Of a DNA stretch of 5,520 bases, positions 1-5,417 are shown one piece after another. The notes beneath the pieces are model-generated. The model searched no databases, was not told the DNA's origin, and saw only the letters and a list, made by a program, of their open reading frames with translations. Made by a program: the position numbers and the translations under genes. Numbering within the stretch: the stretch's first letter is position 1; each line of letters starts with the position of its first letter. The DNA is from an uncultured Anaerosolibacter sp. (lineage in GTDB: Bacteria > Bacillota_A > Clostridia > Peptostreptococcales > Thermotaleaceae), in the NCBI GenBank assembly GCA_937948705.1, contig CALECF010000029.1, positions 1-5,520 of the forward strand, written 5' to 3'.

Positions 1-166
1 CATCAGATATTGGTTGTACAGATGTAGAACCTGCGATAACAACTTTTCCAGATAATTTTGTTTCTTCAGCGGGTTTTTGTTCCTCTACAGCTGGTTTTGA
101 ACCACAGCCCGCCAACATCGCAACAGCTAACATGAGTACTAGAGTAAGCGATAAAATCTTTTTCAT
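1..166 (-). CDS. pstS: PstS, phosphate ABC transporter substrate-binding lipoprotein (5' part only)
   Basis: This is the N-terminal 55 codons of a periplasmic-type phosphate-binding lipoprotein, cut by the window edge. Residues 1-20 are a lipoprotein signal peptide: Lys-Lys after Met, a hydrophobic core, then the lipobox LAGC with the lipidated cysteine at residue 21. A short Pro/Glu/Lys-rich linker follows. Residues 40-54 read GKVVIAGSTSVQPIS, the opening beta strand and phosphate-contacting GSTSVQP motif of the PstS family. In that family the protein captures inorganic phosphate outside the membrane and hands it to PstCA/PstB, whose genes should lie beyond the left edge. The ATG at 166 follows a G-rich site (177-181) about 10 nt upstream, an acceptable but not ideal spacing. 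An upstream PHO box supports the call. The first GSTSVQP motif is shared by a few related anion-binding proteins, but the promoter favours phosphate. Confidence 0.9.
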   Translation of the reverse strand, partial: MKKILSLTLVLMLAVAMLAGCGSKPAVEEQKPAEETKLSGKVVIAGSTSVQPISD

Positions 167-225
167 TTTAAAATTTCCCCCATTCATTATGTTTGTTCGT
201 CTAATTTGTACTACCCACATATATG

Positions 226-231
226 AGTATA
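226..231 (-). promoter_or_regulatory. Candidate -10 box for pstS
   Basis: TATACT on the minus strand, 9 nt downstream of the last PHO repeat and about 60 nt upstream of the pstS ATG. It is the best sigma-A -10 match in the gap. The assignment rests on its position relative to the PHO box. Confidence 0.45.
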
Positions 232-240
232 CGGTTATAT

Positions 241-280
241 TGTTAACCCCCTATAAAGCAACTGTTAAATACGTGTTAAA
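241..280 (-). promoter_or_regulatory. PHO box (PhoP-binding direct repeats) of the pstS promoter
   Basis: Read on the minus strand, four TTAACA-like hexamers recur about one helical turn apart: TTTAACA at 280-274, TTTAACA at 269-263, a degenerate TTTATAG at 257-251 and GTTAACA at 247-241. This matches the Bacillus-type PhoP site, TT(A/T)ACA repeats spaced by 4-6 nt. A -10-like TATACT lies at 231-226, just downstream of the last repeat, with no proper -35. That is typical of promoters where phosphorylated PhoP substitutes for the -35. It predicts induction of pstS in phosphate starvation. The repeats begin only 28 nt after the upstream gene's stop codon. Confidence 0.75.
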
Positions 281-307
281 TCGCAAAAGTTTAATACTGA
301 ATCTCTT

Positions 308-2071
308 TTATAATCCTTTTACTGTTTGGTAGATGTTTTCTATATTATCCTTCTGGGTCTCTAATAGTTGGAATTGATGCTGTACACCTTCCAATGAATC
401 TTTTGTACTATTGGCTACCTCGATGACCACCCCTGTGAATTGTTGAATAGATGAAATAAACTGTTGAATTCTTTCCGTTATACTTTGGGAATAAGCTCGA
501 ATTTGTTCTGTTTCATGATTTGTTTTCAGAGAATTCTCTGAAACCAGATCCGATAGTTCCTTTATATTGTTAATGTCTTTTACGATATCTCGGAAAACAT
601 CACTCACTTCATGGAAAATAGTAGTGATTTGTTTGGTTTCATTTACAGAAGAAACCGCTACCTGTGTACTCTGGTTTAATTGTTTTACAGTTATCGTGCT
701 TTGCCCTATCAGATCTTTAATAATTTTTTCAATTTCTTGAGCAAATTGAGAGGATTGGTTTGATAGATTTCTGATCTCCTCTGCTACCACCGTAAAGCCT
801 CTACCATATTCACCGGCTCTTGCTGCTTCGATGGAAGCATTTAATGCCAGTAAGTTTGTTTGTTTTGAAATATTGGTGATATCTGTCAAGATTTTATTAA
901 TGTTTCCAATCTTATCGGTCAATTGCACTACATTGTCTGATGCCTCGGTAATCTCTTCTAGGCTTCCGTGGAGACGTCCAACAATTCCCTCTACATCCTC
1001 TATTTTTCCCTCTAGCTTCTGGTTAAATAGACTAAGGTCCAACTGGGTTTTTTCTACAAAGGCAATGGTACTTTCAGTGGATTGTGTCAATGAATTATTT
1101 AACATACTTACATCGTTAATTCCCCTATTGACTTCCTCTACTGCTAGGGCAATTTCATCCGTACCTGATACGAGTATTTCAATATCTCTAGATAATTCAC
1201 TCAAGTGTTGATCTGACACGCCCGCATCAAGCTTAACATCCGACGCAATCTGAATCATTTCATCAGCTTCCATGACCAGTTCCTTCGTCAGCTGATGAAT
1301 GTGGTTTCGAAAGGATTTAACATTGGCGGTGATGGTGTATACAAAGTATAAAGTAATAAGGAGCGCAATTAAGGTTATGCTAATAGATAACTTAGCGTAA
1401 AGATCATTTTGTTGATGGATGTTATGTATAATAGGTGTAGTATAGCTTAGGGTATGTTGCTTCAATAGGTTAGCGGATTCTTTCATTTTCCCGATTCGAT
1501 CTAAGGATAGCAGTACAATCGTATCCTTCGTAGCCTGTGTTGTGTCCGCATAGGTAATAGGCAGTTTTTCTGCATATTCTTCTAATCTCACATAAATTTC
1601 TTCATATCGTTCAATTTCTTTGACTATTTCTACTGCTTCTATACCATTCGCATTTGTTCCTATGGTATTCTGTAGTGTTTCCAGACTTTCATGGATTTCT
1701 GTCAGCTTTTTTTTCACATCTCCAATGGAATAGTTACGTGTTAAGTAGCCTTGAAAAATAACATGAAATTGCAGGGTTTCCACTTGTATTTGTGAAGCAG
1801 TCATCACCTGGTTATTAATCAAACCCTCGACCTTTTCTAAATTGTTATTGGAAGTGTACAATGAAAAACTGGCACTGATGGAAACCATCAAAATTAGAAC
1901 AGTTAAGATAACAAATGCCCGATAGATCTGCTTATGAATCACTCTATTTTGGGATAATTTAACAGTTCTTTCTTGCTGCAGACCTGTTATTTTTCCCTTA
2001 AAGTAGGGAAATCTTTTAGTAAGCTGAATTAACTGTATTCTCTTTAGCAGCTTCTCTATTTTTTTCATCAT
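308..2071 (-). CDS. Methyl-accepting chemotaxis protein, membrane-bound, no evident HAMP domain
   Basis: A 587-residue chemoreceptor that should feed CheA/CheW and bias flagellar rotation. The order of parts is: a basic cytoplasmic N-terminus (1-50), TM1 (about 52-73), a helical external sensor region (74-226) that looks like a four-helix-bundle ligand domain, TM2 (about 227-248), then a long helical signalling domain. The conserved hairpin tip lies at about 399-440, including [17 protein letters not shown] and [15 protein letters not shown], the CheA/CheW contact region. The arms on either side of the tip are about 165 and 170 residues, so the coiled coil seems to run straight from TM2 to the C-terminus. 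No HAMP signature is visible after TM2, and there is no C-terminal CheR/CheB tether pentapeptide. The ATG at 2071 is preferred over an in-frame ATG at 2107 because GGAGG lies 9 nt before it. The ligand cannot be told from the sequence, and no terminator is seen after the stop. Confidence 0.93.
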   Translation of the reverse strand: MMKKIEKLLKRIQLIQLTKRFPYFKGKITGLQQERTVKLSQNRVIHKQIYRAFVILTVLILMVSISASFSLYTSNNNLEKVEGLINNQVMTASQIQVETLQFHVIFQGYLTRNYSIGDVKKKLTEIHESLETLQNTIGTNANGIEAVEIVKEIERYEEIYVRLEEYAEKLPITYADTTQATKDTIVLLSLDRIGKMKESANLLKQHTLSYTTPIIHNIHQQNDLYAKLSISITLIALLITLYFVYTITANVKSFRNHIHQLTKELVMEADEMIQIASDVKLDAGVSDQHLSELSRDIEILVSGTDEIALAVEEVNRGINDVSMLNNSLTQSTESTIAFVEKTQLDLSLFNQKLEGKIEDVEGIVGRLHGSLEEITEASDNVVQLTDKIGNINKILTDITNISKQTNLLALNASIEAARAGEYGRGFTVVAEEIRNLSNQSSQFAQEIEKIIKDLIGQSTITVKQLNQSTQVAVSSVNETKQITTIFHEVSDVFRDIVKDINNIKELSDLVSENSLKTNHETEQIRAYSQSITERIQQFISSIQQFTGVVIEVANSTKDSLEGVQHQFQLLETQKDNIENIYQTVKGL

Positions 2072-2080
2072 TGTCACAAA

Positions 2081-2085
2081 CCTCC
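2081..2085 (-). promoter_or_regulatory. Shine-Dalgarno site that sets the chemoreceptor start
   Basis: GGAGG on the minus strand, 9 nt before ATG 2071 and 12 nt before ATG 2068. The more upstream in-frame ATG at 2107 has only A-rich sequence ahead of it and no ribosome site, so the 12 extra residues it would add are probably not made. Confidence 0.75.
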
Positions 2086-2152
2086 ATTTATCAATGTCCT
2101 TTTCCATTTTATGTGGTTCAGCGTTATCGAACTATCATAAAAGGTAAGAGAT

Positions 2153-2180
2153 TTGTTAAAGTTTTGTAAAGGAATATAAT
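2153..2180 (+). promoter_or_regulatory. Sigma-A type promoter for the small plus-strand gene
   Basis: TTGTTA (2153-2158) and a perfect TATAAT (2175-2180) are separated by 16 nt. Transcription would begin near 2187, giving a leader of roughly 38 nt before the ATG at 2225. It supports the view that the small ORF downstream is really expressed. Confidence 0.65.
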
Positions 2181-2224
2181 GAAATTTCTCTTAATAATAT
2201 ACCTATTGGTAGGGAGGAAGGAAA

Positions 2225-2397
2225 ATGGGACAAAAAAAATACAATCCCTATGGACTAGATTTATACGATTTAGATAATCAAAAAAAGCGAATATAAAAAA
2301 ACAAGAAGAGATCATGGGTGAGATGATTCAAGAACTAAAAAGAATTGATGATAGCCTAGAAAATATCAAATCCACCATCAGTAATTTATTGAAATAA
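2225..2397 (+). CDS. Small charged coiled-coil-like protein, split by a -1 frame change at an A7 run
   Basis: I do not recognise this family. ATG 2225 follows GGAGG (2213-2217) with 7-nt spacing and opens a 23-codon reading frame (MGQKKYNPYGLDLYDLDNQ, then KKRI) ending at TAA 2294-2296. The -1 frame stays open across the junction and continues to TAA 2395-2397. That second part contains EIMGEMIQELKRIDDSLENI, a strongly amphipathic helix with coiled-coil spacing, followed by KSTISNLLK. The frames overlap at A7 (2280-2286) followed by G, which in frame reads CAA AAA AAG, the heptamer A-AAA-AAG. Shifting back one base there gives a 57-residue protein. Alternatives are a sequencing or real one-base deletion in the A run, or two separate peptides, the second from ATG 2314 with a weak AAGAAGAG site. 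It is divergent from the chemoreceptor gene and convergent with mgtE2. Confidence 0.55.
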
Positions 2398-2408
2398 AAA
2401 AATCAATT

Positions 2409-2431
2409 AAAAAAGGCACATTTTCTGTGCC
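2409..2431 (-). terminator. Intrinsic terminator of the mgtE pair
   Basis: Immediately after the mgtE2 stop, the minus strand reads GGCACA-GAAAA-TGTGCC followed by six T. The stem arms are at 2426-2431 and 2415-2420 and the T tract at 2414-2409. On the plus strand no T tract follows the hairpin, so it should not stop transcription coming from the small gene on the other side. Confidence 0.88.
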
Positions 2432-2432
2432 C

Positions 2433-3767
2433 CTATAATCCTAATATCCATGCAGCCATTGAAAAATAAACGACCAATGCCACTGCATCTACAATGGTTG
2501 TAATCAACGGACTAGCCATAATGGCGGGATCTAATTTCAAGCGCCTTGCAGCGATGGGTAAAGCTCCCCCTACAAGCTTTGCCAGTACAACGGTTACAAA
2601 CATTGTCACACAGACCGTAATGGCAATCTGTATGCTCACTTTTTCAATGTAGTAAATCCGTAAGAAGTTAATACCTGCCAAAGCAAGTCCTACGATCGTA
2701 CTTACTCTAAGTTCCTTCCATAATACCTTCAGTGTGTCTTCAAGCTTTATATCCCCTAAAGCCAAGCCCCGAATGACTAGGGTAGAAGACTGTGACCCTG
2801 CATTTCCTCCAGTATCCATCAACATAGGAATAAAGGCAGCCAGTATTACAACCGCAGAAAGTACATCCTCGAATCTACGAATAATATTTCCAGTAAAGGT
2901 AGCTGAAATCATCAAAATCAATAACCAGGCTATCCTATGCTTTGCCAGGGTTAAAACAGGGGTTTCCAAATATTCCTCTTCCGAAGGGGCCATGGCAGCC
3001 ATTCTTTGGAAGTCCTCTGTGTTTTCTTGTTCGATAACATCTACGATATCATCTATGGTGATGATCCCTGTTAACCTTTCCTCTTTATCTACTACAGGTA
3101 TGGCCATCAGGTCATACTTTTTGAACAGATGGGCGATGGTCTCCTGATCATCATGGGTATGGGCATAGATCACATCTATATTCATCATCTCGCCTACTGT
3201 TTCTTTCTCATCATGGGTGACCAATTTACGAAGAGATATAATCCCTTCCAGCTTTCGATTGGCGTCGGTCACATAGCAGGAATAGACTGTTTCTTTATCT
3301 AATGCAATACGCTTGATATACTCTAGCGCCTCCCGTAAAGTCATTTCCTTCTTTAAACCAACGTATTCGATCGTCATCAAGCTTCCTGCAGAATTTTCAG
3401 GATAATTTAAAAACTGATTAATCAGAATTCGTTCTTCTTCCTTTGTGTTTTTTAGTATCTTTTTCACAATACTAGCAGGCATTTCCTCCAAAAAGTCAAT
3501 CATATCGTCAAAATATAATTCATCCATAATATGCTTGATTTCACGGTCTGTAATGGCATCGATGATCGCCAACTGCTGTTCATTGGACAGATAGGCAAAA
3601 ACTTCTACAGCCGTATCCTTGGGCAACATACGAAAAAGAATAATGGCTTCATTTCTATCGAATTCTTCCAGAATCTCAGCTATATCTACTACATTCAAAT
3701 TCATTACTTCTCTTCTGGCATCACCAAATCTTTTTTCTTGCATCAATTCTATGATTCTTTCTTTCAT
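2433..3767 (-). CDS. mgtE: MgtE-family magnesium channel/transporter (second copy)
   Basis: A 444-residue MgtE, the usual family length. It is a homodimeric Mg2+-selective channel in the cell membrane whose cytosolic domains sense internal Mg2+ and close the pore when it is high. The helical N domain spans about 1-125. The conserved YPENSAGSLMT (122-132) opens the CBS pair, which runs to about 250 and includes GIITIDDIVDVIEQE. A connecting plug helix follows, and the five-helix membrane domain begins at about 278. Pore-motif MDTGGNAGSQSSTLVIRG (317-334) and KLDPAIMASP...TTIVDAV (411-429, with the family Asp at 427) are intact. The translated frame can be extended to TTG 3773, but that codon touches the Shine-Dalgarno site, so ATG 3767 is chosen. 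It has its own leader ORF but no M-box and no promoter that I can see, so it is probably co-transcribed with the upstream mgtE. The two copies align without gaps, about 326 of 444 residues identical. Confidence 0.96.
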   Translation of the reverse strand: MKERIIELMQEKRFGDARREVMNLNVVDIAEILEEFDRNEAIILFRMLPKDTAVEVFAYLSNEQQLAIIDAITDREIKHIMDELYFDDMIDFLEEMPASIVKKILKNTKEEERILINQFLNYPENSAGSLMTIEYVGLKKEMTLREALEYIKRIALDKETVYSCYVTDANRKLEGIISLRKLVTHDEKETVGEMMNIDVIYAHTHDDQETIAHLFKKYDLMAIPVVDKEERLTGIITIDDIVDVIEQENTEDFQRMAAMAPSEEEYLETPVLTLAKHRIAWLLILMISATFTGNIIRRFEDVLSAVVILAAFIPMLMDTGGNAGSQSSTLVIRGLALGDIKLEDTLKVLWKELRVSTIVGLALAGINFLRIYYIEKVSIQIAITVCVTMFVTVVLAKLVGGALPIAARRLKLDPAIMASPLITTIVDAVALVVYFSMAAWILGL

Positions 3768-3773
3768 GGGCAA

Positions 3774-3780
3774 CCCCTCC
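3774..3780 (-). promoter_or_regulatory. mgtE2 Shine-Dalgarno site abutting the leader ORF stop
   Basis: GGAGGGG, 6 nt before ATG 3767 and directly next to the upstream TTG codon, which excludes TTG as the start. The leader ORF stop TAA (3783-3781) is contiguous with it, reading TAAGGAGGGG. This geometry allows a ribosome finishing the leader to restart on mgtE2, or to block it while paused. Confidence 0.8.
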
Positions 3781-3882
3781 TTAGAAGAACCGCCATCCCT
3801 CCATCTGAATGGTTATGGTTCTTAAAATAACCTTTTTTATTTTTTCTGTCCACCTGGGTACGGGACTAGAATCCATAACCAT
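3781..3882 (-). CDS. Leader peptide ORF 2 ahead of mgtE2 (33 codons, MgtL-like beginning)
   Basis: A 33-codon ORF fills most of the gap between the two mgtE genes. It begins MVMDSSPVPRWTEKIKK and ends GWRFF-TAA on the mgtE2 Shine-Dalgarno site. ATG 3876 (MDSSPVPR) has the better ribosome site, AGGTGG 8 nt upstream; ATG 3882 is two codons earlier. The start matches leader ORF 1 ahead of mgtE1: over 34 aligned bases there are four differences, three of them in third codon positions, and the peptide core MVMDSSPxPR is kept. Further on, the sequences diverge except for a shared Thr-Ile-Thr-Ile that coincides with an RNA stem arm. The Pro-x-Pro-Arg start resembles MgtL, which controls mgtA in enterobacteria. 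Translation is an inference, and the conservation could also come from RNA structure or gene duplication. Confidence 0.5.
   Translation of the reverse strand: MVMDSSPVPRWTEKIKKVILRTITIQMEGWRFF
3785..3882 (-). promoter_or_regulatory. Two-state RNA leader of mgtE2
   Basis: On the minus strand ATGGTTATGG (3882-3873) is perfectly complementary to CCATAACCAT (3818-3809). The stem can extend inward by TTCT/AGAA past a bulged A. That stem covers both candidate start codons of leader ORF 2. The 3' arm can instead form a hairpin against downstream sequence: AAGAA (3823-3819) with TTCTT (3789-3785), CCAT (3818-3815) with ATGG (3796-3793), and CCAT (3812-3809) with ATGG (3804-3801). It ends 2 nt before the AAGGAGGGG ribosome site. 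The two folds share the CCATAACCAT arm and exclude each other. No T tract follows, so this looks like translational rather than terminator control. Confidence 0.55.
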
Positions 3883-3907
3883 CACCACCTTTCATATCTA
3901 AACAAAA

Positions 3908-5245
3908 TCATATACCTATAATTTTACTGGCTAATGAAAAATACACAATTAGGGTTACTGCATCCACAAGGGTTGTAATTATTGGACTGGCCATAATGGC
4001 TGGGTCCAGTTTTAAACGCTGCGCTATAATCGGTAATATCCCTCCAACCAGCTTGGCAAACACAACAGTAACAAAAAGGGTTCCACAAACAGTCAAAGAT
4101 ATATATAAACTGATTCCCTCAAAAAAATAGATCCGCAAAAAATGAAATCCAGCTAACAGCGCACCTACTACTGCACTTACACGGAATTCCTTCCAAACAA
4201 CCCGCAATACATCTCCGATTTCAATTTGTCCCAGTGCCAATCCACGAATAACCAATGTAGAGGACTGTGCACCAGCATTCCCTCCTGTATTCATCAGCAT
4301 GGGAATAAATGCAGCAAGTAAAACGACTGAAGAAAGTACGTCCTCGAATCTTCGAATAATTTTCCCGGAAAAAGTGGCAGAAATCATCAGAATTAAAAGC
4401 CAGGTAATCCTATTCTTCGCCAGTGTTACAACACTGGTTGACAGATATTCAATTTCTGAAGGGATAATTGCAGCCATCTTTTGAAAGTCTTCTGTATCCT
4501 CTTGCTCAATAACGTCTACAATATCGTCAATCGTTATAATGCCGGTCAATCGTTGATCCTTATCTACCACTGGAACAATCATGAGATCATATTTTTTAAA
4601 CATTTGTGCGATTTTCTCCTGATCGTCATGGGTATGGGCATAAATCACATCTGTTTCCATAAGTTCTCCGATGGCCGTGGATTCATCACTGATAACCAGC
4701 TTTCGAAGAGAGATACTTCCCTCCAACTGCTGATTGTCATCGGCAACATAACAGGTATAAATGGTTTCCTTGTCAATTCCTGTCCGTTTAATGTAGGTCA
4801 AAGCCTGATCTACGGTCATTTCTTTTTGTAGCCCTACATATTCGATGGTCATTAGACTTCCCGCGGAGTTTTCAGGATAATTTAAAAACTGATTGATAAG
4901 AATTCTTTCTTCTTCTCTTGTATGCTTAAGAATCCTCTTCACCACACTGGCAGGCATTTCCTCAAACATGTCTATCATATCATCAAAATATAATTCATCA
5001 ATAATGTGCTTGATCTCTTTGTCAGTAATTCTATTAATAATATCAATTTGCTGTTCATTGGATAGATATGCAAAAACATCTACAGCAATATCCTTAGGCA
5101 GCATACGAAAAAGTATAATCGAGTGGTCCGCTTCCAATTCACCTAAAAGCTCAGCAATATCTACCTCGTTTAATTCAATAATTTCTTTGCGGGCTTCGCC
5201 AAACCTTTTGGCTTCCAGCAATGTAAGGATCAATTCCTTCATCAT
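3908..5245 (-). CDS. mgtE: MgtE-family magnesium channel/transporter (first copy)
   Basis: A 445-residue MgtE Mg2+ channel. The helical N domain is at about 1-126, then YPENSAGSLMT (123-133), two CBS domains to about 251 with GIITIDDIVDVIEQE, a linker/plug helix, and a five-helix pore domain from about 279. The pore motif is MNTGGNAGAQSSTLVIRG (318-335), and KLDPAIMASP with TTLVDAV carries the family Asp at 428. The start is ATG 5245, or the adjacent ATG 5242 that aligns with the second copy; AAAGGAGG (5259-5252) lies 6 nt upstream. It stands first in the operon behind an M-box riboswitch, a terminator and leader ORF 1, so expression should rise when Mg2+ is scarce. Compared with the second copy, differences cluster in the first 40 residues and in the loop at about 340-385. 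The NTGGN versus DTGGN change at the pore motif may alter ion handling, but this is not established. Confidence 0.96.
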   Translation of the reverse strand: MMKELILTLLEAKRFGEARKEIIELNEVDIAELLGELEADHSIILFRMLPKDIAVDVFAYLSNEQQIDIINRITDKEIKHIIDELYFDDMIDMFEEMPASVVKRILKHTREEERILINQFLNYPENSAGSLMTIEYVGLQKEMTVDQALTYIKRTGIDKETIYTCYVADDNQQLEGSISLRKLVISDESTAIGELMETDVIYAHTHDDQEKIAQMFKKYDLMIVPVVDKDQRLTGIITIDDIVDVIEQEDTEDFQKMAAIIPSEIEYLSTSVVTLAKNRITWLLILMISATFSGKIIRRFEDVLSSVVLLAAFIPMLMNTGGNAGAQSSTLVIRGLALGQIEIGDVLRVVWKEFRVSAVVGALLAGFHFLRIYFFEGISLYISLTVCGTLFVTVVFAKLVGGILPIIAQRLKLDPAIMASPIITTLVDAVTLIVYFSLASKIIGI

Positions 5246-5351
5246 TCAATGCCTCCTTTGAAGAGCCATTCAACCACAAGATGGTTATGGTTTCTTCACT
5301 ATTAATTTTTCTAGCCTGACGCCTGGGCAAAGGACTCGAATCCATAACCAT
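5175..5351 (-). CDS. Leader peptide ORF 1 ahead of mgtE1 (58 codons, MgtL-like beginning)
   Basis: A reading frame begins at ATG 5351 (MVMDSSPLPRRQARKI) after AAGGA 5 nt upstream. In-frame ATGs at 5357 and 5345 are alternatives. It does not stop before mgtE1 but runs out of frame 71 nt into it, ending at TGA 5175-5177. The first 14 or so residues are the conserved part shared with leader ORF 2. MDSSPLPRRQARK recalls the enterobacterial Mg2+-sensing peptide MgtL ([17 protein letters not shown], from memory) in its acidic start, alternating prolines and basic tail. In MgtL, ribosomes become unstable on this stretch in low Mg2+, and this changes mgtA expression. Here a ribosome that falls off early would leave the mgtE1 start free, while one that continues would traverse it. 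Function is inferred, and the residues after about 20 may be meaningless overlap. Confidence 0.5.
   Translation of the reverse strand: MVMDSSPLPRRQARKINSEETITILWLNGSSKEALNDEGIDPYIAGSQKVWRSPQRNY
5260..5351 (-). promoter_or_regulatory. Two-state RNA leader of mgtE1
   Basis: It has the same architecture as ahead of mgtE2. ATGGTTATGG (5351-5342), holding two candidate leader start codons, pairs perfectly with CCATAACCAT (5290-5281), with TTC/GAA extending the stem across an A-A mismatch. The same 3' arm can join a competing hairpin: GAAGA (5297-5293) with TCTTC (5264-5260), CCAT (5290-5287) with ATGG (5269-5266), and ACCA (5285-5282) with TGGT (5276-5273). That hairpin ends exactly where the AAAGGAGG ribosome site begins. 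The hairpin's downstream arm differs in sequence between the two leaders yet still pairs, which suggests selection for the fold. Confidence 0.55.
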
Positions 5352-5380
5352 CACCATCCTTACATATATATTGGAAACGC

Positions 5381-5407
5381 AAAAAAATCTCTACCCAACA
5401 GTAGAGA
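5381..5407 (-). terminator. M-box expression-platform terminator
   Basis: On the minus strand TCTCTAC (5407-5401), a 6-nt loop and GTAGAGA (5394-5388) form a 7-bp stem followed by seven T (5387-5381). Sitting about 20 nt after the aptamer and before the leader ORF, it is the expected Mg2+-bound OFF state: termination when Mg2+ is plentiful, read-through into mgtE when it is scarce. Confidence 0.85.
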
Positions 5408-5417
5408 GAATCAATAA

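Noticed and set aside
132..332. Plus-strand 66-codon ORF across the pstS promoter
   Set aside because: It runs antisense through the pstS signal peptide and PHO box, has no ribosome site, and its composition does not look like a protein.
2072..2152. A sigma-D (flagellar) promoter for the chemoreceptor gene
   Set aside because: GTTCGATA resembles part of a sigma-D -10, but no TAAA lies at the right distance upstream. A TATGAT at 2134-2139 also lacks a well-spaced -35, so no promoter is called.
2124..2315. Minus-strand 63-codon ORF over the small plus-strand gene
   Set aside because: It is antisense to a better supported plus-strand promoter, ribosome site and ORF, and its sequence is a low-complexity hydrophobic translation of A-rich DNA.
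2734..3147. Plus-strand ORFs inside the mgtE genes (also 3531-3830, 4299-4484, 4481-4831, 4893-5261) and inside the chemoreceptor gene (831-1211)
   Set aside because: They are antisense shadows of strongly conserved genes, with no ribosome sites or recognisable domains.
3781..3900. A second M-box in front of mgtE2
   Set aside because: None of the conserved M-box blocks (GACGCCAA, GTGCTAAAGCTCAAC) is present and the gap is too short. Only the leader ORF/stem element recurs.
5281..5351. The 10-bp inverted repeat as a protein operator or mobile-element end
   Set aside because: The arms are about 50 nt apart, lie inside the transcribed leader, overlap codons, and recur only before the mgtE genes. 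There is no transposase or target duplication, so an RNA stem fits better.
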